The notes beneath the pieces were generated by a model. It saw only the letters and a program-made list of their open reading frames with translations. It was not told the DNA's origin and ran no database searches. This document shows, one piece after another, positions 47,846 to 60,925 of a stretch of DNA of 64,000 nucleotides. Position 1 is the first letter of the stretch; each line of letters starts with the position of its first letter. This DNA comes from Megamerina dolium (Eukaryota > Arthropoda > Insecta > Diptera > Megamerinidae): positions 18,136,309 through 18,200,308 of the forward strand of contig OY978525.1 in the NCBI GenBank assembly GCA_963854835.1, read 5' to 3'. Made by a program: the position numbers and the translations under genes.

Positions 47846-50800
47846 GTAATTATACCGAGACCATGTACCTAAAAAGCAAGTTTTTCCTTTTAAATAACAT
47901 ACAAAATCAAAGAAAGCACATTTTTATGAACTACCCATTTTTATGCATTTAAATAATTAATCTTTAAATCTACCAAGTTTCTTCTTCGAATATCAATGAA
48001 TCTGAATAATATACTACACAATCAAAAGTACAAAATCATCTAATAATAAATTATAAATGTACACATTTTTTATTAATCAAGTTATCGAACTGAAACACCA
48101 TTAACATTTTGCCTATGCAGCTATAAAATATCTCTATTTCTTTATATGCGTATTATTACTTATTAACAATGCATTATATCACACATGTACACAATCATTA
48201 AATATATGTATTTATTTCAATACATATCGAAAACCCTGTATTTGTGTTTACTTAATATTTTAATTATGTATAAGTGCATAAAGATATACGAGTACAATTT
48301 TATATACATATACATATACATGTGTTCTTCGTAGTATGTATGTATGTGTCTCATATAATTATTTCAATCGTGTTTATATTTACATATATACTTGCATATG
48401 CGTATAAGATATATTGATGTGCATATGTACAAATGAGCATAGTATATTGGTTTTAGGTATGTGTAATAGTATTTACTCTGTATAAAAATAGGCATCTCGC
48501 AGACAATAAGTCTGGTAAAAATAGATATACCTACATACATGGAAATAATGCGGAAATTTCTATATGTGGGTGGTAAGTTGAATATGAAAAAGAACGAAAA
48601 AGCAAAAACAGAAATAAAATAATTATATAGATAGATAGAATATCTAATGATATTTAAGAGATAATTTTACTAAACTTTAATCTGGTTCATATATAGTACG
48701 TTGGCATGAAAAAGTTCTAGGAAAAAATCCATTTTAACATTGAGTTAAAAATAATTTGTTAATATTGATATTGTAATTATGTCATTGCTTAGAAATATCT
48801 ATGATATTTAAAATTTGTATTTATTTTCTATATCCTGAACTTAAAGAGTCAAGGGTATATTGAGTTTTGGCCTTGCATTTGTAACACCCAAAAGGATAAG
48901 TAACAGCTAGTATAATATGGAATTTTATAACAAAAAAGATATAGTAATGAGTAGAATCACCATCTGATTTAATTATGTCTTTGTATTTTTCTACTTGTTT
49001 GCCTCCCTGTCTGTTTTTAAGTAGGTACCAACGGACGGATGAGTTCTTAAATGGGCGAACGAAAATATAAAGCTATCAAAATGAAACTTGGTACATATGA
49101 TTATATTTAACTATTTCACTGTATGCTTGAAAATGAACAAAATCGGATGAAAATCTCGCATACCTTCCATACAAAAGTATGTTTTCAAATGTATGCTTTT
49201 ACACTATATGCAAGAAAATAAAAAGCTATGTTACAAAAACTTAATATATGTGATTATAAATGCTACCAAATGTATAATTTCGTCAATGAGCGAAATCTTA
49301 TAAAATCTACGCCTACCTCTCATACAAAAGTATATTTTTGAACATGTTTTTGTCAATTTTCCCAATGAAGATATAAGGCAATATAACTGAAATTTGCTAC
49401 ATACAATTATTTTCAAAAATAAGTAAACATATTTAAAAATGAGCATTATGGGATTAAAATTACAGCCAATCTCCGGAACAAAATCATGATTTTTCGATAG
49501 TATTCGATGTCTATTTGTCACAATATAAGGTATTTAAGCTTCATTATTACCGAAGTTATGCTTTAAAAACGGTTTTTAAAAGCATGACTTCTTGAATTGA
49601 TTTTAAAACTCGTATTAATAAATCTTTAAAATCTTTATTAATAGATTTTAAGTATATGCGATCTATCTCATTAAAATATCTTTATTTTCGAATGGTTATC
49701 TCCAAAGAATTGTTAATATAAATACTTTTTTTTTTGCAATCACTGTTTCTATTACATACCCCTATCAACTTTAAGTTCGAAGCAACTTAATGATAAATAA
49801 GTATGTTATTTTTACATAAATATAGGCAAAATAGAGAAATCAAAAGGATACAAATTTACAAAAATAATAAATTCTATGAAAAGTCTCATTTATCAAAGAC
49901 TTAATTTCAATATTTTACCAGTATATTTAAATTTTGAATAAGTCTGGTTTATAAGGATAAAATGTGTTGCGAAAAATAAACTCCATTTTTTTTTCTTGCT
50001 TACTTAAACAAAAATGAATACACAAAAGTAACAGGATATTTATATACTTGAAATAGAATTACAGGAACAACAACGTGCTTAAAAAATTCAAATAAAATAA
50101 AAAATTATATATACATACATTCAAATGAGTGGGTACATAATTAAATACCCTACTCATATTACATAAAAATCACTTTCGCTTATAAACATGCCAAAGCGAA
50201 TGCCAACATCAACAACAACAACACCTACCCATATAAACACACTAGTATCTAAAAAGGACAAAACACTCGCGCACACACTTACACACATACGCATTAACAA
50301 GAAAATAAAGAGGGCTTATAATCCTCTACAACAAATTAACACTTCATAACCACGCCATACATACGAGTTTAGGTACATTGAATACAGTAACCAAAGTCGT
50401 TCGCTAAAAACAACAATAACAGCAGCAAGTTGAGTAAAATGTCGAGCAAAAGACGATAATGAGTACAACAACAACAACAACAACAAACTTAAAGTAGCAT
50501 CAGCAAGAAGGTAAATGCTATAAGAAGCTGCTGCCTACATACATATGTATATAAGAGGCCAATACTACTTTAAGATAAATAGCAAAGGTATAAGAAGAAA
50601 CAAAAACCCTTTAAAGTGGTATTAAGTAAAAAAGTAGGGTACTCTAATTATACTAGAAGCAACAAAAAATGTTTGCGTAAAAGCAGCAAAAAAAAAAAGT
50701 TTAATAAAAATCCTTTAAATTTTAATTACTTTCCTGTTTGCATAAAAACATGTATATAAACATACTTGAAGAAGTACTTTGGATGAGCTTTATTGAAGAT

Positions 50801-51593
50801 TGCAATGGCAAAGAATATGATGGAGGAAATTTAAAAAATACGTCGGTCATAGTAATGTGACAGCATACTAAAGGTAAACTTAAAGAAATGTGTACATATA
50901 TAGGAGCACAAAAATAGTACCATATTTTTCATCAATTGTTAAATAAACGCTACTACGCTTCAAGAATCTTTGATAAAGCACTTTTTGATTCAACAAAAAA
51001 TCAGTGTAAGTAAGTGTATTTTATTGCAATTACCATTACTCTCATTAAGTAGTCTCAGTTTTGTCTTTGTATCTTCCTACGATTAATTTTGCGCAATATA
51101 AAAACATTATTTCTTTCTTTTGAAGTGTAAGTAGTAGGTATAACCTTCTATGCTTCTTTTTCTATGTCTCAGTCGCTTTCTCTTGCATTAACAACTTAAT
51201 CATAGCTATTTACTTTGTAAATGTCTAAAAAAAATATATATATATACAACACATACATACTCGTACATACTTATGTACAAAAGACCTTATACTAACTAAA
51301 GTTAAATGAAGCCTTTGAAAAAAAGGCAAATCCCTTTCAAATATATGTATTCATAGCAGTATATAGTGCATGACCATACATCAACTTAAATCTACTTTTC
51401 ACACTTTCAAATTGATTCAAAACTGTTTAACTTAAAGGTCCTTCGAAGTCGACTGAAGTCCTTTAATAAAAATGTTTATTTGTCTTTCTATACGGCTGTG
51501 TTATTTTATGTCGTTGTATATAACTAAACTATAAGTATGTATTAATGTTCATATATACAACAGCGTGAAAATATACATGCACATATATATGTA
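47846..51593. other. No gene recognised outside the repeat array at 49060-49560
   Basis: AT-rich, TACATA and CAA simple repeats, no coding signal. Confidence 0.45.
49060..49560. repeat. Short array of the ~155-bp repeat family
   Basis: CATACCTTCCATACAAAAG at about 49158 and CCTACCTCTCATACAAAAG at about 49310 are 152 bases apart. They are accompanied by the 'aagctat', 'gaaacttggtacatatgatta' and 'aatcggatgaaaa' motifs in the usual order. A third, more diverged unit follows to about 49560. Confidence 0.6.
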
Positions 51594-51595
51594 TA

Positions 51596-51822
51596 TTGGG
51601 TTGGCAACTAAATAAGTGCCGATTAAACATGTGGATGTTTCTGACTATACACACATATCTCGGATACCTTTTGTCAATATTAAAATATTTTCTTTCTGAC
51701 ATTGGTTAGCTGTTACATTTCCCTTGATTAAAAAGTAAATTTCATATATTTTTGTTTGAAAATTGTAGTTTGGGGTCAAATTGTGTATGAAAATATCGGC
51801 ATTTACTTAGTTGCCATCTTAA
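51596..51822. mobile_element. Mariner-type MITE (227 bp)
   Basis: TTGGGTTGGCAACTAAATAA at 51596 is matched in inverse at the right end (ATCGGCATTTACTTAGTTGC into CATCTTAA, ending 51822). This is about 28 bp of inverted repeat with a few mismatches, bordered by TA on both sides (51594-51595, 51823-51824). The TTGGGTTGGCAACTAA end is characteristic of a common insect mariner lineage. The 170-bp interior has no transposase. Confidence 0.8.
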
Positions 51823-52149
51823 TATATGTGAGTATATAAGGTTATACACACAATATAAATATGAGTAGTAATGGAAGAATTTACTCGTAATTGCATACAT
51901 ACAATAGTAAAAGAGGAAAAAAAGTAAGTCGGGGTAAAAAAAGGGAGCAAACAATCTTAAGTAAATTAAAAGTAAGAAAAATATATTAGAAACAGAATGA
52001 AGAATGCTACAGTCGGTAGATCAAGAACATGAATTTATCATAAATTTAGTTGAAGATATCAAATCTATTCAGTAAAGAAGAAAAAATTCAGAAATCGTAA
52101 AACATACTTGAGAATATTGACAAAATCGAAAAATTTCAACCAAAGAATT

Positions 52150-52740
52150 TGTTTGAAATTTTGTATTTTAAATGGAATTTCGTGTGCCGAATAGCTGAAA
52201 ATGCACCAGAAGGCTTACGGTGAATCGACTGCATCAAAAATACAGGCATATGAATGGTACAGTGTATTCAAAAGCGGGCGAGATGTGGTGGAAGATATGT
52301 CTAGCTCTGGCCGGCCATTAACGTCTTCAACTGCATTTATCGCAGTGTTGTGCATTTGGAATTCTTGCCAGAAGGTCAAACGGCAAATAAAGAATATTAC
52401 TTGGGCATTATGCGACAATTGAGAAAAGTAAATTCGAGCCCAGATTTGTGGAAAGAAAGATTTGTGGATATTGCACTACGATAACGCGTCATCTCACAAG
52501 ACTATCATTGTGAACGAAAACTTAACAAACACTATTGTACAACCACCATATTCATCTGATATGGCTTCCGTCGACTTTTTCTCTTTCCTAAATGCAAATT
52601 ACCACATCGAGGCACCCGTTTAGCATCGATAGAAGACATAAAAGATAATTCGCGGCGAGAACTGTGGTCGAAAATTAGGAAAATGCGTTAAAAATAAGTT
52701 TTGATGACTGGATTTTTCATTGGCATAAAAGCATAATTTT
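52150..52740 (+). mobile_element. Decayed, internally deleted mariner transposase
   Basis: MHQKAYGESTASKIQAYEWY then SGRDVVEDMSSSGRPLTSS (52201-52335) is the N-terminal HTH region of mariner transposases. Next comes a segment reading LPEGQTANKEYYLGIMRQL in another frame near 52370-52425. Then WILHYDNASSHKT and PPYSSDMASVDFFLFPK (about 52472-52585), carrying the second and third Asp but only about 30 residues apart instead of 34. The part with the first Asp is deleted. It may derive from the same lineage as the MITE at 51596, but no terminal repeats were found. Confidence 0.75.
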
Positions 52741-55564
52741 TTTTAAATACTCGCACGATGATTCAATAGTCGTATGCGCCGAGCTTTTATCCTATAGTTT
52801 TACAGGTTTGTGCTTAAATAAGGCGTGAAAAAAAAAAAATACTAATTGCTTACCATCAGTTGGGCACAGTTTAAAAGACTCTGAAGTTTTACTGAAATCA
52901 AGTTTTCTGACCTTTGCCATTAAGCTCTTTTGAAAGCTTTTCATGAAAAAACTTTTTGATTTAAGCTAATTAAATATGAAGCACCATCTTTTGTTGTCAT
53001 CGTTTTTGATATATACAATTTTATTATCGATTTTGCGTAATAAAATTATGTTTGCGTTTCGCTAGCGGTTAAGAGGAACTATGTGTATCGATATAAACAC
53101 CCTTTGATAATGAAACTGTGATAGAGAAATAATAGGTAAGTACTAAGTACCTTGATGGTACGATAAAATGAACCATGGGATCACCAAGAAATTAAATATA
53201 GCTCCCTTAGTAAACAGTCTGATAGATGGTGACTCTATAAATGAGTGTAAATATATCTTAACTACTCAAAAAAAAAAATATCTGAATGTCCAATGGAAGT
53301 GAATGGTAAGTATATACACTGTTGAAGATGTATTTTTTAAATGAAATTTCCACCTAAGGAAGTTGGGGAAATTACTATCAGTGATCATTCAAATTGTATT
53401 GGAATAAACTTAGACAACTGTTGAAGTTTAGATATTATCTGATTTTAGTGTAATTTAATATTGCTGCTTGATTTCTGTTATTTGAAAGCTCCAACAAAGT
53501 TTTGAAGACGATTTGAAAGGCTCATATCACCGTTCCGATAAGGGATGACCTATTTTGTTGCTCCATTTTGTGAGAAGTGACAACAAAATAAAAGTAATAG
53601 AATTGATAAAACTTCAGCCATTCCGTGTGCAAAATAAAAAAACTTCTCAAATTTTTTTTTATGAATAATTAATCATTAATTATTTCTTCGAAAAAATTTA
53701 GTGGTCATCCAAATGGCAGTTAACACATACTTAGAGTATTGAGTATGCCATTCGATAAAAATGTACCATGCACCTCTATAAAAATAGGGGAATAATAAGT
53801 ATTCGAATTTGTTTTTTAATTTATTTTTTATTTTACTTTGAGATCCTGACGTTATGCTTAACATATTTCAAGTATGTATGTATTTTTGTTTTGCTTGACT
53901 GACAAGTCAGTTTCTTCGACGTGGTTCTTTTTTTTCTATTCGTTTCATTGTCGTCGTCATCGTCTTTGCTTTTCCTGCTTATATGCGTTATTCCTTTTTT
54001 TTTTATTCATTTTTGCACAAAAAGGATTTGTTATCTCGAGTAGGGATAAGAAGGACCTAAAATGTAGAGGTGATGATGGTTCGAATAGTATATATAATAC
54101 ATAAGTAAGTATATATGTACATATGTACTTATATATATAAAAACATAGTACATACTAGTAGCAAAATGGCAAAGTAACTTTGTGATGTATGTACGCGTGG
54201 ATATAAGCCAGCATTAAATGTATATAACAAACGAGCTTGTCTGCTTCTCTCCATATACATCTCTTACTTTTGGTCGCATGCCATATGTATCTCGGCATCT
54301 GTATGTGTGTGTATATGTGGGTTCATAACATTCATGGACTTGTGCGGTCAAAAAGATTATCGATCGATTTTCAATTGAATTGTCTTCAATCTTATTTATC
54401 ATGCCCATATGCTATTGCCATTGCTTTGCTCCCTTCGACTAACTAACTGAGTTTGACTGACTTGAAAAGTTTTTCTTTTCGATTTTCGTCTTTATTCATT
54501 TTTTTTCGGTTTGTTGCGCATTTTGGCCAAGGGTAGAATTTATTATTATTTTTTTTCTCTTGTTTGTGGTTTTTAAGTATCAACATATGCACGTGTAGAT
54601 ACTCGTAGATAGAGGAGTGTACTCGTATACTTATAGGTATTCGTATATTTTTTTTTTACAAAATTTAATCGAATGCTAGAAGATTCAATTTTTATTAAAC
54701 ATATGTATTTACGTGTGTTATTCAAAAATTCATATTTCTTTTAGCATCGATTATTTACGCATCGTTTTCATCGTACTCCTTCTCGTCTTCTGCACTTATA
54801 AGAAATGAAAAATGACTTGTATAAAAATCAAAAAAATATGTAAGTAGTAGGTAATGGCTCATTAACTTTGTTAAGGTAAGTACGTGTAGTAAATAGTCTA
54901 AATACATAGTAGTAGCAGTAACTAGTAGTAGCAATATTTAATAGTTTTTATATTATTACGTACACATAACATGAAGGACGTGATAGCGAAGAAAATGACG
55001 TGAAAAAGGCACAATTCGCACTTAAGGCTTATCCGTCGTCAACTTATCGTGTTGTTGTCATGTGAGAGTATTGCAATTTTTTCTTTTTGAAAGTATAAAT
55101 ATCCCTTTTACACGAAAGGTACACAGCTACATACATATACTCACACATAAACTGTATGCATTTAAGGTATAGTAAAGGTAATTGTATTTTCGTCCCCAAT
55201 TTTATGATATTTTGAAGTGTTTACAACTTTAGTCAATATTTTTTGTTGTATATTTAAAAAATTATGTTTTTATTTTGCCTTTAATATAAGCTATCGCTTA
55301 AAAGGATAACTGAAATATATTTCAATGACTTTTCTGCCAAATTTTACAAATTTTTTCATAGTATTTTTCAGAAGATTTAACAATTTATGAACGATGAAAA
55401 CATATTATTATGAAAATACTAGTACATTGTATTAGCATAGTAATATTTTTAAAATTATCGCAAAATGATATTTTCATAAAAAATACTAAAAACCCCAACA
55501 GTAAAAAAGTTAATATTTTTCATTTCATAATTAAAACTTAAACCACAATGGTATTAAAAAAAAA
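52741..55564. other. No gene recognised
   Basis: AT-rich DNA with poly-T tracts and TACTCGTA motifs. Short open stretches have low-complexity, Phe/Ser-rich content typical of chance. Confidence 0.45.
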
Positions 55565-56807
55565 TCTCCTTACAGTCGGCTGGGGCCGACCAAACTATAC
55601 CCTGCATATGTAGATTTATATACATATACTACTAATTTAGACTCGAAATATGGTTGCCTTTGACGAAGTACTTTGTATGTTATGAGGGTTGTAAAAGGGA
55701 TAATTTAAAGGATTTTAAGATAATTCCGAGGCTTAGTATGGGAGCTATATAAAAAGTGGGCGTAACTTAATTCTTTCTTGTAAATCCAATTAATTTTTCA
55801 ATATTAATCCACACCTTAAATTTGGTTGTCCCCCGTTGAATAGTTTGTAAGTTATGGCGGTTAACATTTTTGTTTAATTTCCTCAACTTTGTATGGGAGC
55901 CCCAATAAGAAGTGGGCGTGGCACACCGATTTTTTGCCAGATTATTTTCAACCACCATAGTATTCTAAGTGTCAATTATGAATATTATAGACATAAGATT
56001 GCAGAAGTTACAGCTGTTTCAATTTAAAATTTGTATGGGGGCTACGATAAACAGTGGGCGTGGTGCGCCCATTTCCTGTGAGCCTAGTTGCTCATACAAT
56101 ACTAATCCACGCCCTAAATCTCGTTATTAGTTTGCAAGTTATAACCGGTAACATTTTTTATTAATTTCCGCAACTTTGTATGGGAGACTCAAGAAGGAGT
56201 GGCTGTAGCACATTGTTTTTGTACCACAGATTATTTCCGACTACCATGTTAATCTAAGTGTCAATTATGGTTATTCTGGACAGAAGATTGTAGAAATTAC
56301 AGCTGTTTCAATTTAACAGAAATACATACACTTTGTATGGGAGCTACTATAAAAAGTAGGAGTGGCTAGCCTATTTTTGGCAAGGTTATGTAGTAGTGTA
56401 ATGGAACTCTATGTGCCAAATATTGTTGTCCTAGGTGATATATTAAGTGAGTTATAGAAAGTTAAACATTTTGAAAATTTCGAGGTTAGTCGCTTTGAAT
56501 GCTTAGTGTGGGCGTGGCTATTGACCCATCATGCCCAATATCAATCCCCTCCGTACCCTTGGATCATAGGTTACTTGTGCCAAATTTCGTTGAAATAGCT
56601 CAATATTTACTCAAGTTATCGTGCGAACCAGCCAGGTGACAGACAGACGGACGGACGGACGGACGGACGGACATCGTTAAATCGAAAATTTAATCGACGT
56701 TGATCACGAATATATATCTATGTCTATATCTCCGGAGATTCCTTCAAGTGGACACAAACATCTGACCGAAATGAATATACCTTGCATATTGCATTATGCA
56801 GGGTATA
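55565..56807 (-). mobile_element. DINE-1-like HINE, copy 3
   Basis: Sub-terminal repeats TATACCCTGCAT (56807 side) and ATGCAGGGTATA (55606-55595), with the GTCGGC hairpin at the 55565 side. Two landmark positions only (55977 and 56266). This copy has more substitutions than copies 1, 2 and 4, for example in the GGCGTGG boxes, so it is probably older. Confidence 0.8.
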
Positions 56808-57297
56808 ATTACAAACGTCAATCAAGCACTGTTCGGTCCTCGTTCTATTGGTTAGTATTTCTAATCATTCGGTTTTCGGGAACATAACAAAGCATTCAAA
56901 AATTTATAGATATATATAATGCTTTGTAAGGCAAGGTAAGAGATTATGTATACTTAAGGTGGACCACTCCCTATACAAAAAAAAAAAAAAGTTTCAAAAT
57001 TTCAACCCTAGTTTGAAAGATTATATTCAAAGGTTCTTAGGACACCAAAAAGTTTTTTTTCTTATTTCTTTTAGAACCATCAAAATGGTTTTCTTTTTTT
57101 ATCATAGCGCTGTTGTTGATTGTCCGATTTGAGTCTAGTTTAATAATCGGATCTATAGGAAATTTTAGTGGTTGAAGTCCCACACTATCCTAAGGCCCTT
57201 GATGCTTTCAACTCTTTAAAAAAAACTACTTTTTATGTGAGATATTAACCCTTTACGAAAATTTAATTTTGTTATTACACATTTATTTTTAAAAAAA

Positions 57298-58932
57298 TCT
57301 CCTTACAGTCGGCTGGGGCCGACCAAATTATACCCTGCATATGTAGATGTATATATAAAAAGTTTGCTCGTATATCCATCCTTTTCCTTAAAAGTTTTAG
57401 TTTAATTCCCTCGACTTTGTATGGGAGACCTAAGAAGGAGTGGGCGTGGCACACCGATTTTCTGCCAGATTATTTCCGGCTACGATATTAATCTAAGTGT
57501 CAATTATGGTTATTTTAGGAAGAAGATTACCGAAATTACAGCTGTTTCAATTTAAAATTTGTATGGGGGCTACAATAAACAGTGAGCGTGGTGCGCCCAT
57601 TTTCTGTGAGCCTAGTTGCTCGTACAATACTAATCCATACCTTAAATCTCGTTATCCTACGCTAAATGGTTTGTAAGTTATGGAGCTTAAAAGTTTTAGT
57701 TTAATTCCCTTGACTTTGTGTGCGAGACTCATGAAGAAGTGGGCGTGGTACACTGATTTTCTGCCAGTTTTTGCCGACTACGATATTAATTTAAGTGTCA
57801 ATTAGGGTTATTCTAGACAGAAGATTGCCGAAGGTACAGCTGTTTCAATTTAAAATTTGTATGGGGGATACGATAAACAGTGGGCGTGGTGCGCCCATTT
57901 TCTGTGAGCCTAGTTGCTCGTACAATACTAATCCATACCTTAAATCTCGTTGTCTTACGCTAAATGGTTTATAAGTTATGGAGCTTAAAAGTTTTAGTTT
58001 AATTCCCTTGACTTTGTATCCGAGACTCATGAAGAAGTGGGCGTGGTACACTGATTTTCTGCCAGATTTTTGCCGACTACGATATTAATTTAAGTGTCAA
58101 TTATGGTTATTCTAGACAGAAGATTGCTGAAGGTACAGCTGTTTCAATTTAAAATTTGTATGGGGGCTACAATAAACAGTGGGCTTGGTGCGCCCATTTT
58201 CTGTGAGCCTAGTTGCTCGTACAATACTAATCCATACCTTAAATCTCGTTATTCTACGCTGAATAGTTTGCAAGTTATAACCGGTAACATTTTTTTTAAT
58301 TTCCGCAACTTTGTATGGGAGACCCAAAAAGGAGTGGGCGTGGCATATTGATTTTCTGCCATATTATTTTTGACTACCGTGTTAATCTAAGTGTCAATTA
58401 TGGTTATTCTAGACAGAAGATTGTAGAAGTTACAGCAGTTTCAATTTAAAAGAAGTACAGACACTTTGTATGGGAGCTACACTAGAAAGTAGGCGTGGCT
58501 CATCCACTTTTGGTGAGGTTATATAGTAGTATAATATAACTCTATGTGCAAAATATTGTTGTCCCAAGTGGTATATTGTGTGAGTTATAGCAAGTTAAAG
58601 ATTTTGAAAATTTCGAGGTTAGTCGCTTTGAATGCTTGGTGTGGGCGTGGTTATTGACCGATCATGCCCAATATCAATCCCCTCCGTACCCTTGGATCAT
58701 AGATTACTTATGCCAAATTTCATCGAAATAGCTCAATATTTACTCAAGTTATCGTGCGAACCAGCCAGGTGACAGACAGACGGACGGACGGACGGACATC
58801 GTTAAATCGAAAATTTAATCGACGCTGATCACGAATATATATCCATGTCTATATCTCCGGAGATTCCTTCAAGTGGACACAAACATCTGACCGAAATGAA
58901 TATACCATGCATATTGCATTATGCAGGGTATA
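57298..58932 (-). mobile_element. DINE-1-like HINE, copy 4
   Basis: Intact termini as in the other copies. Landmarks at 57505, 57803, 58102 and 58399, that is three intervals of 297-299 bases. Sequence just inside the hairpin end is shortened compared with copies 1 and 2. The microsatellite core is short (about 58780-58798). It lies only 490 bp from copy 3 in the same orientation. Confidence 0.8.
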
Positions 58933-59028
58933 ATAATCGATTAAAAAAAATAAATTGTTTACAACAATATGAATGACATATCATACATATTATTTTTGTT
59001 TAATTATAATTACATGTATATCATTCTA

Positions 59029-60271
59029 CAGGGTCCGGCACTCGAAGTGTAACCAACTTCAGACCGCTCGCGCAGATAACGCACGGGCATCAGCTGTCTA
59101 AAAATTTGCTAAATGACAGTTTGGAGTATTGTTTACAAGCGCAAAAAAGCATTTTGCCAAAACGTGAACGCGAAAAAAAATCAGTGATGGATTTCAAACG
59201 TAATAGTGTGATTGCTTTATATTTAGCTGGAAAATCACAACCAGCGATTGTTCGTGATCTCAAACACCTTAAAGTGAATAGAGTTTTTGTTTATCGCACC
59301 ATAGCTCGTTACAATAATACTGGTAGCATCAAAAAACGTCATGGAAGGGGTCATCAAAAGACTGCAACGTCACATGAGATGGTTCAAAAAGTGAAGAAAC
59401 GACTTGAGCTAAATCCCCGACGAAGTGCCAATCAAATGGCAAAAGAACTGAAAATATCCGACCGTAGCATCCGCCGCATACTGAAAAATTATCTGAAGGT
59501 CAAGCCTTACAAGATCCAAAAGGCGCATGATCTCACACCGAAACAGCAACAAGTTAGACTTGAGAGAGTGAAGGAGTTGCTTCGCTTGGCCGAAAGCGGT
59601 CAATTTCCAAACATTGTGTTTTCTGACGAGAAAATTTTTCCAATTAAGCAATTCGTAAACTCTCAAAACGATAGGGTTTACTTGACCAACCGTTCATACG
59701 AGAATTTGAGTCATCGATTGGCCACCAGGAGGCAGCACCTGCCACAGATAATGGTTTGGGCAGCTGTAACCGCAAATGGGCGTTCTTCAATCGATTTCAT
59801 CGATCCTGGCGTCAAGGTAAATGCGATATATTATCGGGAAATTATTCTGGAGGTTGCTTTGAAGCCGTGGACAGACAAACATTTCGGTGGCAGAGCATGG
59901 CCGTTTCAACAGGACTTGGCACCGTCTCACAAAGCTCGAATAAACCAAGAATAGCTGAAAAACAACGTTCCGAACTTCATAACGTCCACACAATGGCTCT
60001 CGAATTCACCAGACCGCAATCCAAAGTATTATTCTCTTTGTGCCATCTTGGAGAGCAAAAAAGTGATTGTCCGTGAGTGGGCCAAAATACCTGCAAGTCA
60101 CATTCGGGCAGCTTGCGATTCGTTTTTTGACCGTCTCAAGACCATAGTCAAGACAAAAGGTGGTCATATCGGGCAAAAGTGAAAGTGAAAAGTGATTCTG
60201 AATTTTGTATTATTTTTACACATTTTGAAAACTGAATTTATAATTGGTTACACTTCGAGTGCCGGACCCTG
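59029..60271 (+). mobile_element. maT-type (DD37D) Tc1/mariner transposon, near intact
   Basis: Perfect inverted ends of at least 26 bp, beginning CAGGGTCCGGCACTCGAAGT at 59029 and ending with its complement at 60271, with TA on both sides (59027-59028 and 60272-60273). Total length 1243 bp with a single central transposase frame. Identity of the two ends implies a fairly recent insertion. Confidence 0.93.
59187..60182 (+). pseudogene. maT transposase (331 codons) with one nonsense codon
   Basis: Starts at ATG 59187 (MDFKRNSVIALYLAGKSQ) and stays in one frame to TGA at 60180-60182. Two HTH motifs make up the DNA-binding half (SQPAIVRDL, then SANQMAKELKISDRSIRRIL). The catalytic half has Asp147 (VFSDEKIF) and Asp243 (FQQDLAPSH). 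With 37 residues between, the third catalytic position falls at codon 281 (60027), where the sequence is Tyr (NPKYYSL) instead of Asp. Codon 256 (59952-59954) is TAG, probably from TGG. No frameshifts. The 37-residue spacing points to maT rather than mariner (34) or Tc1 (DD34E). Both defects predict an inactive enzyme, though the DNA could be mobilised in trans. Confidence 0.9.
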
Positions 60272-60856
60272 TATAATATTTATTTTAATTTTTTCCCACA
60301 TAATGATATGGTACAAGGTTATATGATCAAATGAAAATTTCGCAAGTTGGATTATGTGTGACGTTATTTATTATTTTTATGATTATTTTTGTATTTAGCA
60401 TTTATTTACTTATTTTTTTTTTTTTTTGTAAATATTTTTGTTTAAGTACACCACATTTATATATAAAAGTATTATGATTAAAATAGGCAAGGTTGTTATT
60501 TCACTCTACATAGGGTGACGGAACCAAGCCAATATAATACATCAGGCTTATCTTTTAATACCCATAATTTCATTATTATCAGCGTATGTATTTCGTTTTC
60601 AATGCATCCTTTTGTGTGACTGGTTGAACTCAGTGATGCCCACCAACTGAACCACCGAACTGAAGCGTAAAAACTAGCCCATAGTTAAGAAATCCACTAA
60701 ATTTTTCATCAGTTTTCGGTATAATATGTCCAACGGTATTTTTCTAATTTGTTCTAAGGGCGTTAAGTAAAGTTCAATAGAATTCCATTACTTATAAATT
60801 CATATTTAATTGCTTATTTTTCTTTCTATTAGACAATTTCCGGGGGCTTATCCCTA

Positions 60857-60925
60857 TCTCTTATACTACTATGAAAAGCATTAAAAAAGATATATGCAAA
60901 AGTCACGAAGAAATAGAAATATATT
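60857..60925. repeat. ~68-bp direct repeat, left copy
   Basis: CTCTTATACTACTATGAAAA and the following bases recur at 62512-62580 with few differences. The 1.65 kb between includes SINE copy B and degenerate GA-rich sequence. It may mark the ends of an unknown element. Confidence 0.5.
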
